This document shows, piece by piece, positions 1-7,388 of a stretch of DNA of 19,142 bases (position 1 is the first letter of the stretch; every line of letters starts with the position of its first letter). Both the position numbers and the translations under genes were made by a program. A model generated the notes under the pieces. That model searched no databases. It was not told where the DNA came from and saw only the letters and a list, made by a program, of their open reading frames with translations. Origin of the DNA: Actinomycetota bacterium (GTDB lineage Bacteria; Actinomycetota; Actinomycetes; Nanopelagicales; Nanopelagicaceae); NCBI GenBank assembly GCA_009699645.1, contig WLNU01000011.1, positions 1-19,142 of the forward strand, written 5' to 3'.

Positions 1-7
1 AATAAGG

Positions 8-13
8 TATTCT
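8..13 (+). promoter_or_regulatory. Possible -10 element for the tRNA-Gln gene
   Basis: TATTCT lies 15 nt before the first base of tRNA-Gln, a suitable distance for a -10 hexamer with a short 5' leader. The matching -35 would fall outside the window, so the call rests on one hexamer and its position. Confidence 0.35.
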
Positions 14-28
14 TACCGCTTGAAGTAT

Positions 29-100
29 TGGGGTATGGGGTAATTGGCAGCCCTGCTGATTCTGGTTCAGTAAGTCTAGGTTCGAGTCCTGGTACCCCAG
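29..100 (+). tRNA. tRNA-Gln, anticodon CTG
   Basis: A full cloverleaf can be folded. The acceptor stem TGGGGTA (29-35) pairs with TACCCCA (93-99), with discriminator G at 100. The anticodon stem GCTGA/TCAGT encloses the loop TTCTGGT, placing CTG at 62-64, and the T-loop is TTCGAGT. The acceptor start TGGGGTA is typical of bacterial tRNA-Gln. No CCA is encoded (CGC follows), so the end must be added by nucleotidyltransferase. It lies 69 nt before tRNA-Glu, and the two may share a transcript. Confidence 0.95.
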
Positions 101-169
101 CGCAGTACAGCTCTACAACGCTCTACAATTAAATATGTTTTGTCCTAGTTAAAAAAGATTTACAGGCAC

Positions 170-242
170 GGCCCCGTCGTCTAGCGGCCTAGGACTCTGG
201 CTTCTCAAGTCAGCTACGAGGGTTCGAATCCCTTCGGGGCTA
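170..242 (+). tRNA. tRNA-Glu, anticodon CTC
   Basis: The cloverleaf has acceptor stem GGCCCCG (170-176) pairing with CGGGGCT (235-241), including one G-T pair, and discriminator A at 242. The anticodon stem CTGGC/GTCAG encloses the loop TTCTCAA, placing CTC at 204-206, and the T-loop is TTCGAAT. The D-arm GTCTAGCGGCCTAGGAC is typical of actinobacterial tRNA-Glu. CCA is not encoded. Only 3 nt separate its 3' end from the ATG of the downstream transporter gene, an unusually tight junction. Confidence 0.95.
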
Positions 243-245
243 CGT

Positions 246-881
246 ATGGTTTCAATGATGAAAGTTCTTCCGGCATTCATTGCAACTGCCTTTTTATTGG
301 CCCTAGTGCCAGGACAGACCGTTGCAATGATTCTTCGCCAAGCAATTGTTGGTGGCACCAAAACTGCCTACACAACGGTTATTGGTACCAGCACCGCACT
401 CGTTTTCTGGGGTGGGGCATCGGCTATTGGCTTATCTCAAATCTTTGCTAGATCTCATACGGCTTATACGGTGTTGAAATTTACTGGAGTAGCCTTTCTG
501 ACTTTTTTAGCTCTTCAAACACTATGGTCCCTGCGAAAAGAGTTCGGCAAGTTTGATTATGAGGGAGGCACAACATATGGATTTGTACCAGCTTTTCGCT
601 TAGGATTAATTACAAATTTAACAAATGTAAAAGCGGCAGTATTTGCAGTTGCCTTTATCCCTGCATTTGTCCCATCAGATTTCAACTTAGGATGGGGAAT
701 CTTCCTTTTATCTATCGTTCAAGCCATCACATCGGCTTCGTGGTACTCCCTTTTAATTAGCATGATTGGAAGAGCTACAACCACTTTGGCCAAACCTCAG
801 GTGCGCCGTGCATTAACCGCCTTTTCAGCTGTTGGAATTCTCTTTTTAGCTGCAACGCTCTTACTTACTTCGCCACGCTAA
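246..881 (+). CDS. LysE/RhtB-family amino acid exporter
   Basis: Predicted inner-membrane efflux protein of 211 residues, the usual length for the LysE/RhtB family, which exports amino acids and related metabolites by proton exchange. About six hydrophobic segments can be seen, roughly at residues 7-29, 41-63, 71-92, 115-137, 148-170 and 186-208. The family hallmark near the N-terminus is present: VPGQTVAM followed by a glycine-rich turn. The substrate cannot be read from sequence. The start is uncertain. ATG 246 is 3 nt after tRNA-Glu, and ATG 255 or 258 in the same frame would also give a complete first helix; none has a Shine-Dalgarno site. Transcription probably comes from the tRNA promoter, with the mRNA 5' end made by tRNA 3' processing. 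Confidence 0.85.
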   Translation: MVSMMKVLPAFIATAFLLALVPGQTVAMILRQAIVGGTKTAYTTVIGTSTALVFWGGASAIGLSQIFARSHTAYTVLKFTGVAFLTFLALQTLWSLRKEFGKFDYEGGTTYGFVPAFRLGLITNLTNVKAAVFAVAFIPAFVPSDFNLGWGIFLLSIVQAITSASWYSLLISMIGRATTTLAKPQVRRALTAFSAVGILFLAATLLLTSPR

Positions 882-933
882 ATCTTTAACTTGCAAGCTC
901 CATAGGCCACTTCTCGCTACTCTGTACTAATGG

Positions 934-963
934 TTGTCATCAAAAGTATGGCGACACTGTATT
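934..963 (+). promoter_or_regulatory. Predicted promoter for the BenE-type permease gene
   Basis: TTGTCA (934-939) and TGTATT (958-963) are separated by 18 nt. The implied transcription start, about 970, is only some 7 nt before ATG 977. There is no Shine-Dalgarno sequence in between, so the mRNA would be nearly leaderless. Hexamer matches are moderate and no start-site data are available. Confidence 0.45.
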
Positions 964-976
964 TAGGCGGTTCTTC

Positions 977-2212
977 ATGGTAGCTACAATCGAAGAGGGA
1001 ACATACAATTTAGCCTGGCATAAGGCGATATTTCACAATATAAAAGGAATCCCTCAAGCTTTTACATGGAGCGCACTTTTTTCTGGAATGTTAATCGTCT
1101 TTATTTCAACAACTGGTCCAATCGCAATTTTATTTCAAGCCGCCAATGCCGGTCAATTAAGTGATCAATACACGGCTTCTTGGCTCTTCGCAGTCTTTAT
1201 TGGCTCAGGTGTTTTTGGGTTATTGCTCTCACTGCGCTATCGAATGCCGATTATTGGATCATGGGCATCTACAGTCACTGCTCTTTTAGTAACGGGACTC
1301 GTTGACCATCCTCTGCCAGAGGTTGTAGCTGCATATTTTCTAGCCTCCATAATTTTATTGTTCATCGGAATGACAGGTATTTTCTCCCGAATAATGTCGA
1401 TAATTCCACATGCTGTGATCATGGCGATGTTGGCTGGCGTGCTCTTCAGTTTTGGACTTCGTATATTTACTTCATCCAAGGCAGAGCCACTTATTGGTTT
1501 TGGGATGATTCTTATCTACTTTTTAGGACGGAGATTAAAATGGCGCGCTCCGGTATTTGGCTCCCTTTTCGTCGGCGTTATAGTTGCAATACTGCAATCT
1601 AAATTGAAGGTGCCACGTTTTGAATTTCAATTAGTCGAGCCTGTGTGGATAAATCCAGTTTTTTCTCCAGATCTAATCTTTACTTTGGTAATTCCAATTG
1701 TCTTGATGGTTATGACGACTCAAAATGCAACTGGAATTTCACTGATTCAATCTGCAGGCTACAAAGTTCCAATTAACAACATCGTCACTTTAGGGGGCTT
1801 TTTATCTATTCTGGGGGCTGGCTTTGGTGGTGCTGGTGTCAATGTTTCAGCCATGACCGCAATCATCGCACTAGGTCCAGAGGCCGACCCTAATCCTCAA
1901 ACCCGATATTTTGCGGGAATTAGTACTGCGCTCACCTATATCTTTGCCGGACTCTTTGCCGGAATATTTTTATCTTTATACGCTTCATTTCCACCGGCAC
2001 TGACAACTGTCTTAGCCGGCTTGGCATTGTTACCCGTCATTAGTGCATCGATAGCTGAGGCTGTTTTGGAACCAGAATATAGGGATGCAGCAATTGTTAC
2101 CTTCTTGATTTCAGTGTCAGGGATTTCAGGATGGGGAGTAGGTGCTCCATTTTGGGGATTACTTGGAGGTTTCTTAGTTCATCATTTCATTAGTTTTAAA
2201 AAGAGAGCGTAG
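977..2212 (+). CDS. BenE-family (benzoate/H+ symporter-like) permease
   Basis: Polytopic membrane protein of 411 residues with about 12 hydrophobic segments and the layout of BenE/YdcO transporters, which belong to the wider NCS2/SLC26-like fold. Motifs recalled from E. coli YdcO are conserved: YRMPIIGSWAS then ALLVTGL, IPHAVIMAMLAGVLFSFG, and TTQNATGISLIQSAGY, the substrate-site region in this fold. Characterised members carry benzoate with protons, but most are untested. No aromatic-degradation gene lies nearby, and the neighbours are sugar-acid enzymes, so the cargo could be another carboxylate. It converges on the dehydratase gene, leaving only 4 nt between the two stop codons. ATG 977 is the first start in frame and lacks a Shine-Dalgarno site. 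Confidence 0.8.
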   Translation: MVATIEEGTYNLAWHKAIFHNIKGIPQAFTWSALFSGMLIVFISTTGPIAILFQAANAGQLSDQYTASWLFAVFIGSGVFGLLLSLRYRMPIIGSWASTVTALLVTGLVDHPLPEVVAAYFLASIILLFIGMTGIFSRIMSIIPHAVIMAMLAGVLFSFGLRIFTSSKAEPLIGFGMILIYFLGRRLKWRAPVFGSLFVGVIVAILQSKLKVPRFEFQLVEPVWINPVFSPDLIFTLVIPIVLMVMTTQNATGISLIQSAGYKVPINNIVTLGGFLSILGAGFGGAGVNVSAMTAIIALGPEADPNPQTRYFAGISTALTYIFAGLFAGIFLSLYASFPPALTTVLAGLALLPVISASIAEAVLEPEYRDAAIVTFLISVSGISGWGVGAPFWGLLGGFLVHHFISFKKRA

Positions 2213-2216
2213 AGTT

Positions 2217-3923
2217 TTAGTGTGATTCGCGGGTAACTTCTGGTCCACTAGAGCCACGCAGAAAATCTAAATCTGCACCTTTATCTGACTGCATAACGTG
2301 ATCTATATACATGCGCTGCCAACCACGAACGGGATTGGCATAGGCTTCCTGAGACTTAAGCGATGGTGTTCTTTGACTAATCTCTTCATCGGTTAATTTC
2401 ACATTAATAGTTCGCGCTAAAACATCTAGCTCGATGATGTCGCCATTTTGAATAATTCCTAGTGGACCTCCGGCGGCCGACTCAGGGGCCACATGCAAAA
2501 TAACAGTTCCATATGCCGTACCGCTCATGCGACCATCACAGATACGGACCATATCTGTAATGCCTTTGGCAAGTATTTTGCGTGGAAGCTGCATGTTTGC
2601 AACTTCAGGCATCCCTGGATATCCCTTTGGACCACATCCACGTAGTACGAGAACGCTATTTTCCGTTACTTCAAGCTCATCACTATCGATACGTGCATGA
2701 AAATCTTCGATACTCTCAAAGACAACTGCAGGACCTGTATGTTTTAAAAGGTGTGGGCTTGCAGCCGATGGCTTAATTACTGCGCCAAGTGGGGCTAAAT
2801 TTCCACGAAGTACTGCAATCCCAGCGGTCTCTTGCAGCGGATTCTCACGGGTGCGTATTACATCAGAATCATAGATTGTGCCTTCACCCAAAGTTTTAAT
2901 AAGTGCTTCACCAGTGACAGTAATTGCCTTTGGATTAAGCAAAGCTTCTAACTGGCGAAATACAGCGTGTAATCCGCCGGAACGGTAAAAATCCTCCATT
3001 AAATACTTTCCAGATGGCTGCAGATTCACAAGCAAGGGAATTTTCGAGCCAATGGCATCAAAGTCATCAAGGGTTAGATCTACACCTAAGCGTCCAGCAA
3101 TTGCTAAGAGGTGAACTACGGCATTAGTCGAGCCACCAATTGCAGCTAAAGCAAGAATTGCATTTTCAAATGAGGCCTTTGTCATAATCTGACTTGGCTT
3201 TAAATCTTTCTTAACCATCTCGACAATATGTCGACCAGAGTTATGTGATGCTTGAAGCAGACGTGAATCAGCTGCAGGAGTGCCTGCAACTTCTGGAAGA
3301 GTCATTCCGAGTGCTTCGGCCATAATTCCCATCGTTGATGCCGTTCCCATAGTGTTGCAATGTCCACGACTTCGAATCATTGAAGACTCTGATTTTAAAA
3401 ACTTCGCATTACTGAGAAGGCCTGCACGCACCTCTTCGCTCAAGCGCCACACATCAGTTCCACAGCCAAGGGGGTTGCCTTGGAAAGTTCCCGTTAACAT
3501 CGGGCCACCTGGAATAACTAGCGATGGAAGATCAACTGAGGCCGCTCCCATAAGAAGGGCTGGAATTGTTTTATCGCAGCCACCGAGCAGAATTGCACCA
3601 TCAATAGGATTAGCCCGCATCAACTCTTCGGTAGCCATTGCAACCATATTCCGCCAGAGCATCGCAGTTGGTCGCACTTGAGTTTCACCGAGTGAGAGCA
3701 TTGGTAGATTCAGCGGTACGCCGCCGGCCTCCCACACACCGTTTTTTACACTCTGTGCAATCTCATCTAAGTGTGAGTTACAAGGGGCGAGATCTGATGC
3801 GGTATTGATGATGGCGATTTGAGGTCTGCCATCGAAGGCAGAGTCTGGGTTGCCTCTTCGCATCCAAGCCCGGTGTATGTAGGCATCACGAGAATCTCCG
3901 GCATACCAGTGCGCACTTCGCAA
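2217..3923 (-). CDS. IlvD/Edd-family sugar-acid dehydratase (L-arabinonate/D-xylonate dehydratase-like)
   Basis: Fe-S dehydratase of 568 residues that removes water from an aldonic acid to give a 2-keto-3-deoxy acid. It resembles the Rhizobium L-arabinonate dehydratase throughout, including the early stretch around SRDAYIHRAW and the C-terminal GADLDFLRG. The three [2Fe-2S] ligand cysteines are present at C48 (APCNSH), C116 (GGCDKT) and C189 (GHCNTMG), with the 68- and 73-residue spacing I recall for that subfamily. It is therefore more likely a pentonate/sugar-acid dehydratase than the IlvD of branched-chain amino acid synthesis. The start is TTG at 3921-3923, chosen because AAGGGAG (3931-3937, minus strand) sits 7 nt upstream. 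The gene is divergent from the dehydrogenase/lactonase operon at 4005, supporting a shared pathway. The exact substrate is unknown. Confidence 0.85.
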   Translation of the reverse strand: MRSAHWYAGDSRDAYIHRAWMRRGNPDSAFDGRPQIAIINTASDLAPCNSHLDEIAQSVKNGVWEAGGVPLNLPMLSLGETQVRPTAMLWRNMVAMATEELMRANPIDGAILLGGCDKTIPALLMGAASVDLPSLVIPGGPMLTGTFQGNPLGCGTDVWRLSEEVRAGLLSNAKFLKSESSMIRSRGHCNTMGTASTMGIMAEALGMTLPEVAGTPAADSRLLQASHNSGRHIVEMVKKDLKPSQIMTKASFENAILALAAIGGSTNAVVHLLAIAGRLGVDLTLDDFDAIGSKIPLLVNLQPSGKYLMEDFYRSGGLHAVFRQLEALLNPKAITVTGEALIKTLGEGTIYDSDVIRTRENPLQETAGIAVLRGNLAPLGAVIKPSAASPHLLKHTGPAVVFESIEDFHARIDSDELEVTENSVLVLRGCGPKGYPGMPEVANMQLPRKILAKGITDMVRICDGRMSGTAYGTVILHVAPESAAGGPLGIIQNGDIIELDVLARTINVKLTDEEISQRTPSLKSQEAYANPVRGWQRMYIDHVMQSDKGADLDFLRGSSGPEVTRESH

Positions 3924-3930
3924 GTATCTG

Positions 3931-3937
3931 CTCCCTT
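3931..3937 (-). promoter_or_regulatory. Shine-Dalgarno site that fixes the TTG start of the dehydratase
   Basis: AAGGGAG on the minus strand lies 7 nt before TTG 3923. It is the only strong ribosome binding site near the N-terminus and supports the non-ATG start. Confidence 0.7.
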
Positions 3938-3946
3938 AAAATCGAA

Positions 3947-3975
3947 ATGAAAGTGGCGCGAGCATAGCCTTTCAA
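3947..3975 (-). promoter_or_regulatory. Predicted promoter for the dehydratase gene
   Basis: On the minus strand, TTGAAA (3975-3970) is followed after 17 nt by TTTCAT (3952-3947), which matches four of six positions of a -10 consensus. The implied start is near 3940, leaving a short leader that contains the Shine-Dalgarno site. GCCACTT immediately upstream of and overlapping the -10 is also found at the promoters at 7307 and 12791. Confidence 0.45.
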
Positions 3976-3987
3976 CGAATACTTCGT
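3975..3987. promoter_or_regulatory. Perfect 5-3-5 palindrome in the divergent promoter region (candidate operator)
   Basis: ACGAA TAC TTCGT is a perfect inverted repeat. It abuts the predicted -35 of the minus-strand dehydratase promoter and ends 1 nt before the predicted -10 (TAGCAT, 3989-3994) of the plus-strand operon. A protein bound here could control both directions. The binding factor is unknown, and a 13-bp palindrome can occur by chance. Confidence 0.4.
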
Positions 3988-3988
3988 C

Positions 3989-3994
3989 TAGCAT
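3989..3994 (+). promoter_or_regulatory. Possible -10 element for the dehydrogenase/lactonase operon
   Basis: TAGCAT lies 10 nt before ATG 4005, so transcription would begin within a few bases of the start codon. No clear -35 and no Shine-Dalgarno are visible, consistent with a leaderless mRNA. Confidence 0.35.
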
Positions 3995-4004
3995 AAGCGC
4001 TCTT

Positions 4005-5024
4005 ATGAAAGCTTTTGTTGTACATTCACCTGGTCAAGCCAGCATTGAAGAGGTTGACCCACCTACTCCTCAAGGAAATCAGGTGGTAGTTGAGATTGCT
4101 CGTGCTGGAGTATGTGGCACAGATGTAGAGTTTTTTAATGGCGATATGGCCTACTTTGAAACTGGTGAAGCACACTATCCAATGCGCCTTGGTCATGAGT
4201 GGTGTGGAACTGTAGTTTCACTTGGAGAAGGCGCAGATAGAAAATGGCTCGGCAAACGTGTTACTGGCGACACAATGCTAGGTTGTCAAAAGTGCAAACG
4301 TTGCTTAACGGGTAGACAACATGTATGTGCCAATCGTTATGAAATTGGAATTAGAAATGGCTGGCCGGGGGCGCTAGCAGAGCAACTGCTTGTTCCTGCA
4401 CATGCATTATTTTCACTTCCAGATTCAATTGATGACACGATTGGCGCACTTATTGAGCCGGGTGGAAATGCACTTCGAGCTGCGCAAGCCGCACACGCAG
4501 GTCCTGGAAAGAAGGTTTTAATTTGGGGAAGTGGAACGATCGGATTATTAACTGCGCAGTTTGCAATTGTGATGGGTGCAGAAGTACATATGATTGGCAG
4601 AAATGTATCGACACTTTCCCTGGCTCGAACGTTAGGTGTTTATAGCGCTATGCAGGAGCTTGAAGAGGTTGAAGGTGGCTTTGATGCGATTATCGATGCG
4701 ACCAACAGCAAAGATGTTCCAGCGATGGCTTTGAGCGCAGTTGAGCCAGGTGGTCGGCTTGTCTATATCGGAGTCTCTGGAGAGCCGAGCATGATCGATA
4801 GCCGTGCCCTTGTTCTCAATGACGTAAGCGCAGTTGGAATTCTTTCAGCCTCACCGGGACTAGAAGGTGCTATCTCCTTCTATTCAAATGGCACAGTCGA
4901 TCCGCGGCCAATAGTTGCTGCAACGGTTGGATTAGCAGATACAGCCGATGTCTTAGCTGGCAAGCGGCCGATTGGTGCTGGAATTGGTCCTAAAGTTCAC
5001 ATCGACCCAAGGGCATCTCAATGA
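4005..5024 (+). CDS. Zn-dependent medium-chain alcohol/sugar dehydrogenase
   Basis: NAD(P)-dependent dehydrogenase of 339 residues. Visible features in order are catalytic-zinc residues C37 (GVCGTD) and H64-E65 (GHEW), structural-zinc cysteines C94, C97, C100 and C108, E151 in LIEPGGN, and the Rossmann loop GSGTIG at 175-180. It resembles the threonine/polyol dehydrogenase branch that includes sugar and inosose dehydrogenases. Its 4-nt overlap (ATGA) with the SMP-30 lactonase gene suggests that it oxidises an aldose to a lactone. A role like Thermotoga IolM, a Zn-dependent inosose dehydrogenase, is an alternative. The ATG at 4005 has no Shine-Dalgarno and may be leaderless. Confidence 0.85.
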   Translation: MKAFVVHSPGQASIEEVDPPTPQGNQVVVEIARAGVCGTDVEFFNGDMAYFETGEAHYPMRLGHEWCGTVVSLGEGADRKWLGKRVTGDTMLGCQKCKRCLTGRQHVCANRYEIGIRNGWPGALAEQLLVPAHALFSLPDSIDDTIGALIEPGGNALRAAQAAHAGPGKKVLIWGSGTIGLLTAQFAIVMGAEVHMIGRNVSTLSLARTLGVYSAMQELEEVEGGFDAIIDATNSKDVPAMALSAVEPGGRLVYIGVSGEPSMIDSRALVLNDVSAVGILSASPGLEGAISFYSNGTVDPRPIVAATVGLADTADVLAGKRPIGAGIGPKVHIDPRASQ

Positions 5025-5902
5025 TTAATATTCGAGAGCTTTCAAGCCAGGTTTCAGATTTAGGGGAAGGTCCAATCTGGATTGATGATAGAAATGAAGT
5101 GATGTGGGTTGATATACCTGGAAAAAAACTGCACTGTTCGGATTTTGATTCGGGCCTGACAAACACATGGAGTTTTCCAACTTCAATCTGCGCATTTGCA
5201 GAAAATATTAATGGTGGATATATCGCAGCGACCTTAGTCGGATTTGGAGAAATAGACGCACAGGGGGAGCTACACCCGATGCACACTTTTCTAGATATAA
5301 ACATGAGATTTAATGATGGAAAAGCCGATGCTGCTGGTCGTTTTTGGGCTGGAACTACTGCCTTAGATTTTGCTCCCAATCGTGGAAGCCTCTACGTGGT
5401 TGAAGTCGATGGAACGTATCGGAAAGTTTTGGAGAATATAACGCTCTCTAACGGTATGGGTTGGTCTCCATGCAATCAATATTTTTACTACATCGATAGC
5501 ATCCCAGGGGTTATGAAGCGCTTCGATTTCGATCTAATAAAGGGAACTATTGAAAATTCGATTGATTTCATTGTTTTTGACGCAACTAAGGGAATACCAG
5601 ATGGAATGACGGTTACCAATGACGGACTACTCGTTGTTGCATTGTGGGATGGCTCTCGACTGGAAGTATTCTCAGCAGAGGGTAAGAAGATTGATGAGAT
5701 TCTTCTTCCAGTACAACGCCCAACCTCATGCACTTTTGGAGGTGCCGATGGCGCCACCCTCTTGGTTACATCATCGGGGCAAGATCTGGATCGAGCTGCC
5801 CAGCCATTGAATGGGAAATCTCTCGCAGTTGATGGCACTGGATTAAGTGGAGCTACAAGCCGCGCATATGGCAGTGTCGACTTCTCGATTGTGGCACAGT
5901 AG
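5021..5902 (+). CDS. SMP-30/gluconolactonase/LRE-family sugar lactonase
   Basis: Six-bladed beta-propeller lactonase of 293 residues that hydrolyses aldonolactones to aldonic acids using a divalent metal. The expected metal-site residues are present: E16 (GEGP), N98 (RFNDGK), N144 (LSNGMGWS) and D194 (GIPDGM). The C-terminal SRAYG is also typical. There is no signal peptide, so it is cytoplasmic. Its ATG overlaps the dehydrogenase stop codon (ATGA), so the two are translationally coupled. Together they convert an aldose to the aldonate that the divergent dehydratase could take. Confidence 0.9.
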   Translation: MINIRELSSQVSDLGEGPIWIDDRNEVMWVDIPGKKLHCSDFDSGLTNTWSFPTSICAFAENINGGYIAATLVGFGEIDAQGELHPMHTFLDINMRFNDGKADAAGRFWAGTTALDFAPNRGSLYVVEVDGTYRKVLENITLSNGMGWSPCNQYFYYIDSIPGVMKRFDFDLIKGTIENSIDFIVFDATKGIPDGMTVTNDGLLVVALWDGSRLEVFSAEGKKIDEILLPVQRPTSCTFGGADGATLLVTSSGQDLDRAAQPLNGKSLAVDGTGLSGATSRAYGSVDFSIVAQ

Positions 5903-5908
5903 ATTTCG

Positions 5909-7297
5909 ATGGTGCGGACACGGGTCGAACTAAGTGCTTCACATATTGCCGCAATTGGTCAGATGGTTGATGGGCGTATCTCAACCAACCAATCGGTTTT
6001 AGAGCTGCATGGGCGAGATGAGTCGGCATTTCCACCAATTAATCCCGATGCCGTTGTCCACGTCCTCTCAACACAAGAGGTTTCAGATGTTCTCAAATAC
6101 TGCAATGCCAACGATATTCCAGTGGTGGCCTTTGGAGCTGGAACCTCACTAGAGGGCCATGTCCTACCGCTTTATGGCGGAATATCATTGGATTTAAGTG
6201 GCATGGACAAAATTCTTGAAGTAAGACCAGATGATTTAACAGTTCGTGTTCAAGCTGGTGTCAAGAGAATGGCTTTGAATAAAAAGATTTCATCCGATGG
6301 AATCTTTTTCTCAGTCGATCCTGGCGCCGATGCAACTATTGGTGGAATGGCCGCAACTGGTGCTGCTGGAACTACAACAGTGCGATATGGATCTATGCGA
6401 GAGAATGTTTTAAAGCTTACAGCCGTCTTAGCTGATGGAACGATTATTGAAACTGGGCGTGAGACCAGAAAGCAATCTGCCGGCTATGACTTAACTCGTT
6501 TAATCGTTGGTTCAGAAGGAACGTTGGCAGTTATTACTGAGATATCTTTGAGGGTATTCGGAATTCCAGAGCGGATGGCTGCAGCGGTCTCTAGATTTCC
6601 TACATTAGCTGCTGGCGTAGAAGCCGCAATTGCAATCGTTAGATCTGGAGTAGCAATCGCACGATGTGAATTTTTAGATGCTCGATGTATCAAAAATGTA
6701 AATCTTTATGATGGTCTAGCTCTAGAAGAGGCTCCCACATTACTTTTTGAGTTTCATGGAACCCCTCGTGGTGTCGAAGAAGATGCAACTGTTGTTCAAG
6801 AAATTGCGGCGGAGTTTGGTGGTACAAACTTTGAGTGGACATCTGAAGAGGGTGCACGTCGAAAACTATGGCAGGCTCGACACAATGCATATTGGGCGGG
6901 ATTGGCGGCATATCCAGGCAAGCGAGCAATTAGCACTGATGCAGCTGTACCACTATCCAAACTCGCAGAGGCCGTGGAGATCACTGAAAAAATTCTCGCC
7001 CAATCTCCATTCCCCTTCTCATTCCTCGGCCACGTTGCCGATGGAAATTTTCATGCATTCATCATCACCGATCCAGAAAAGCCAGAAGAGTTGAGTGCTG
7101 TGCGGCTTTTAACCCATGAAATGACTTCGGCAATAATCACATTAGGTGGAACCTGCACTGGCGAACATGGAATTGGAGCGGGAAAGATCGAGTCCCTTGA
7201 AGAGGAGACTGGCATCGCTGCAGTTAACTCCATGAAGGCGATCAAAGCCGCTCTCGATCCCCGAGGAATTCTGAACCCAGGCAAGATTTTCACCTAA
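5909..7297 (+). CDS. FAD-binding 2-hydroxyacid oxidase/dehydrogenase (D-lactate dehydrogenase/GlcD-like)
   Basis: Flavoprotein of 462 residues in the FAD_binding_4 plus FAD-oxidase C-terminal family, which includes cytochrome-linked D-lactate dehydrogenase and glycolate oxidase subunit GlcD. The FAD-binding segments are GAGTSLEGH (76-84), the GAAGTTTVRYGSMRENVL region (151-168) and GSEGTLAVIT (201-210). The C-terminal domain has GHVADGNFH (374-382) and GEHGIGAGK (418-426), expected metal and active-site regions in the D-lactate group. The start is 6 nt after the lactonase stop, has no Shine-Dalgarno and is probably coupled to upstream translation. In a non-phosphorylative sugar route it could oxidise glycolate, D-lactate or a sugar acid. 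Confidence 0.85.
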   Translation: MVRTRVELSASHIAAIGQMVDGRISTNQSVLELHGRDESAFPPINPDAVVHVLSTQEVSDVLKYCNANDIPVVAFGAGTSLEGHVLPLYGGISLDLSGMDKILEVRPDDLTVRVQAGVKRMALNKKISSDGIFFSVDPGADATIGGMAATGAAGTTTVRYGSMRENVLKLTAVLADGTIIETGRETRKQSAGYDLTRLIVGSEGTLAVITEISLRVFGIPERMAAAVSRFPTLAAGVEAAIAIVRSGVAIARCEFLDARCIKNVNLYDGLALEEAPTLLFEFHGTPRGVEEDATVVQEIAAEFGGTNFEWTSEEGARRKLWQARHNAYWAGLAAYPGKRAISTDAAVPLSKLAEAVEITEKILAQSPFPFSFLGHVADGNFHAFIITDPEKPEELSAVRLLTHEMTSAIITLGGTCTGEHGIGAGKIESLEEETGIAAVNSMKAIKAALDPRGILNPGKIFT

Positions 7298-7306
7298 AGC
7301 CTGCCC

Positions 7307-7335
7307 TTGACGGCGGCACCCAGGCCACTTAATAT
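7307..7335 (+). promoter_or_regulatory. Predicted promoter of the oxidase/epimerase/UPF0261/creatininase operon
   Basis: TTGACG (7307-7312), 17-nt spacer and TAATAT (7330-7335). This is the best sigma-70-like promoter in the window with the one at 12791. The octamer GCCACTTA (7324-7331) joins spacer and -10 and is identical at 12809-12816. The start would be near 7342, inside the palindrome at 7337-7344. Confidence 0.6.
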
Positions 7336-7336
7336 C

Positions 7337-7344
7337 TGTATACA
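7337..7344. promoter_or_regulatory. Palindrome TGTATACA, candidate GntR operator
   Basis: Perfect 8-bp palindrome placed 1 nt after the -10 and covering the predicted transcription start. GTATAC-type sites are common among FadR/FCD-type GntR regulators, and such a regulator is the last gene of this operon. Repression by overlap with the start site is an inference. Confidence 0.45.
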
Positions 7345-7388
7345 AGGTCGAATACGCAAACGAACATTGGATGTAGTGGGAGGGCTCA

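Noticed and set aside
110..129. Tandem repeat of GCTCTACAA between the two tRNAs
   Set aside because: Two copies of a 10-nt unit (GCTCTACAAC, GCTCTACAAT) are real, but there are only two and no function is evident. One could supply a -10-like TACAAT, but no -35 is seen at the right distance.
29..242. tRNA genes as an integration site for a genomic island
   Set aside because: I found no integrase or transposase gene and no second copy of either tRNA 3' end in the window, so an island boundary here is not supported.
2205..2225. Terminators at convergent gene ends (2212/2217, 15091/15102, 18610/18613)
   Set aside because: The gaps are 4 nt, 10 nt and a 4-nt overlap. No GC-rich hairpin followed by a T-run could be found, so I do not annotate intrinsic terminators.
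3280..3681. Open frame of 133 codons on the plus strand inside the dehydratase gene
   Set aside because: It lies wholly within a strongly conserved Fe-S dehydratase on the other strand, shows no recognisable domain and has no ribosome site. Similar antisense or shifted frames inside other genes (for example 6747-7094, 5488-5838 and 16285-16626) were rejected for the same reason.
2217..3923. Biosynthetic IlvD (dihydroxy-acid dehydratase)
   Set aside because: The overall motif pattern, the cysteine spacing and the C-terminal GADLDFLRG match sugar-acid dehydratases such as L-arabinonate dehydratase, and the divergent neighbours are a sugar dehydrogenase and a lactonase.
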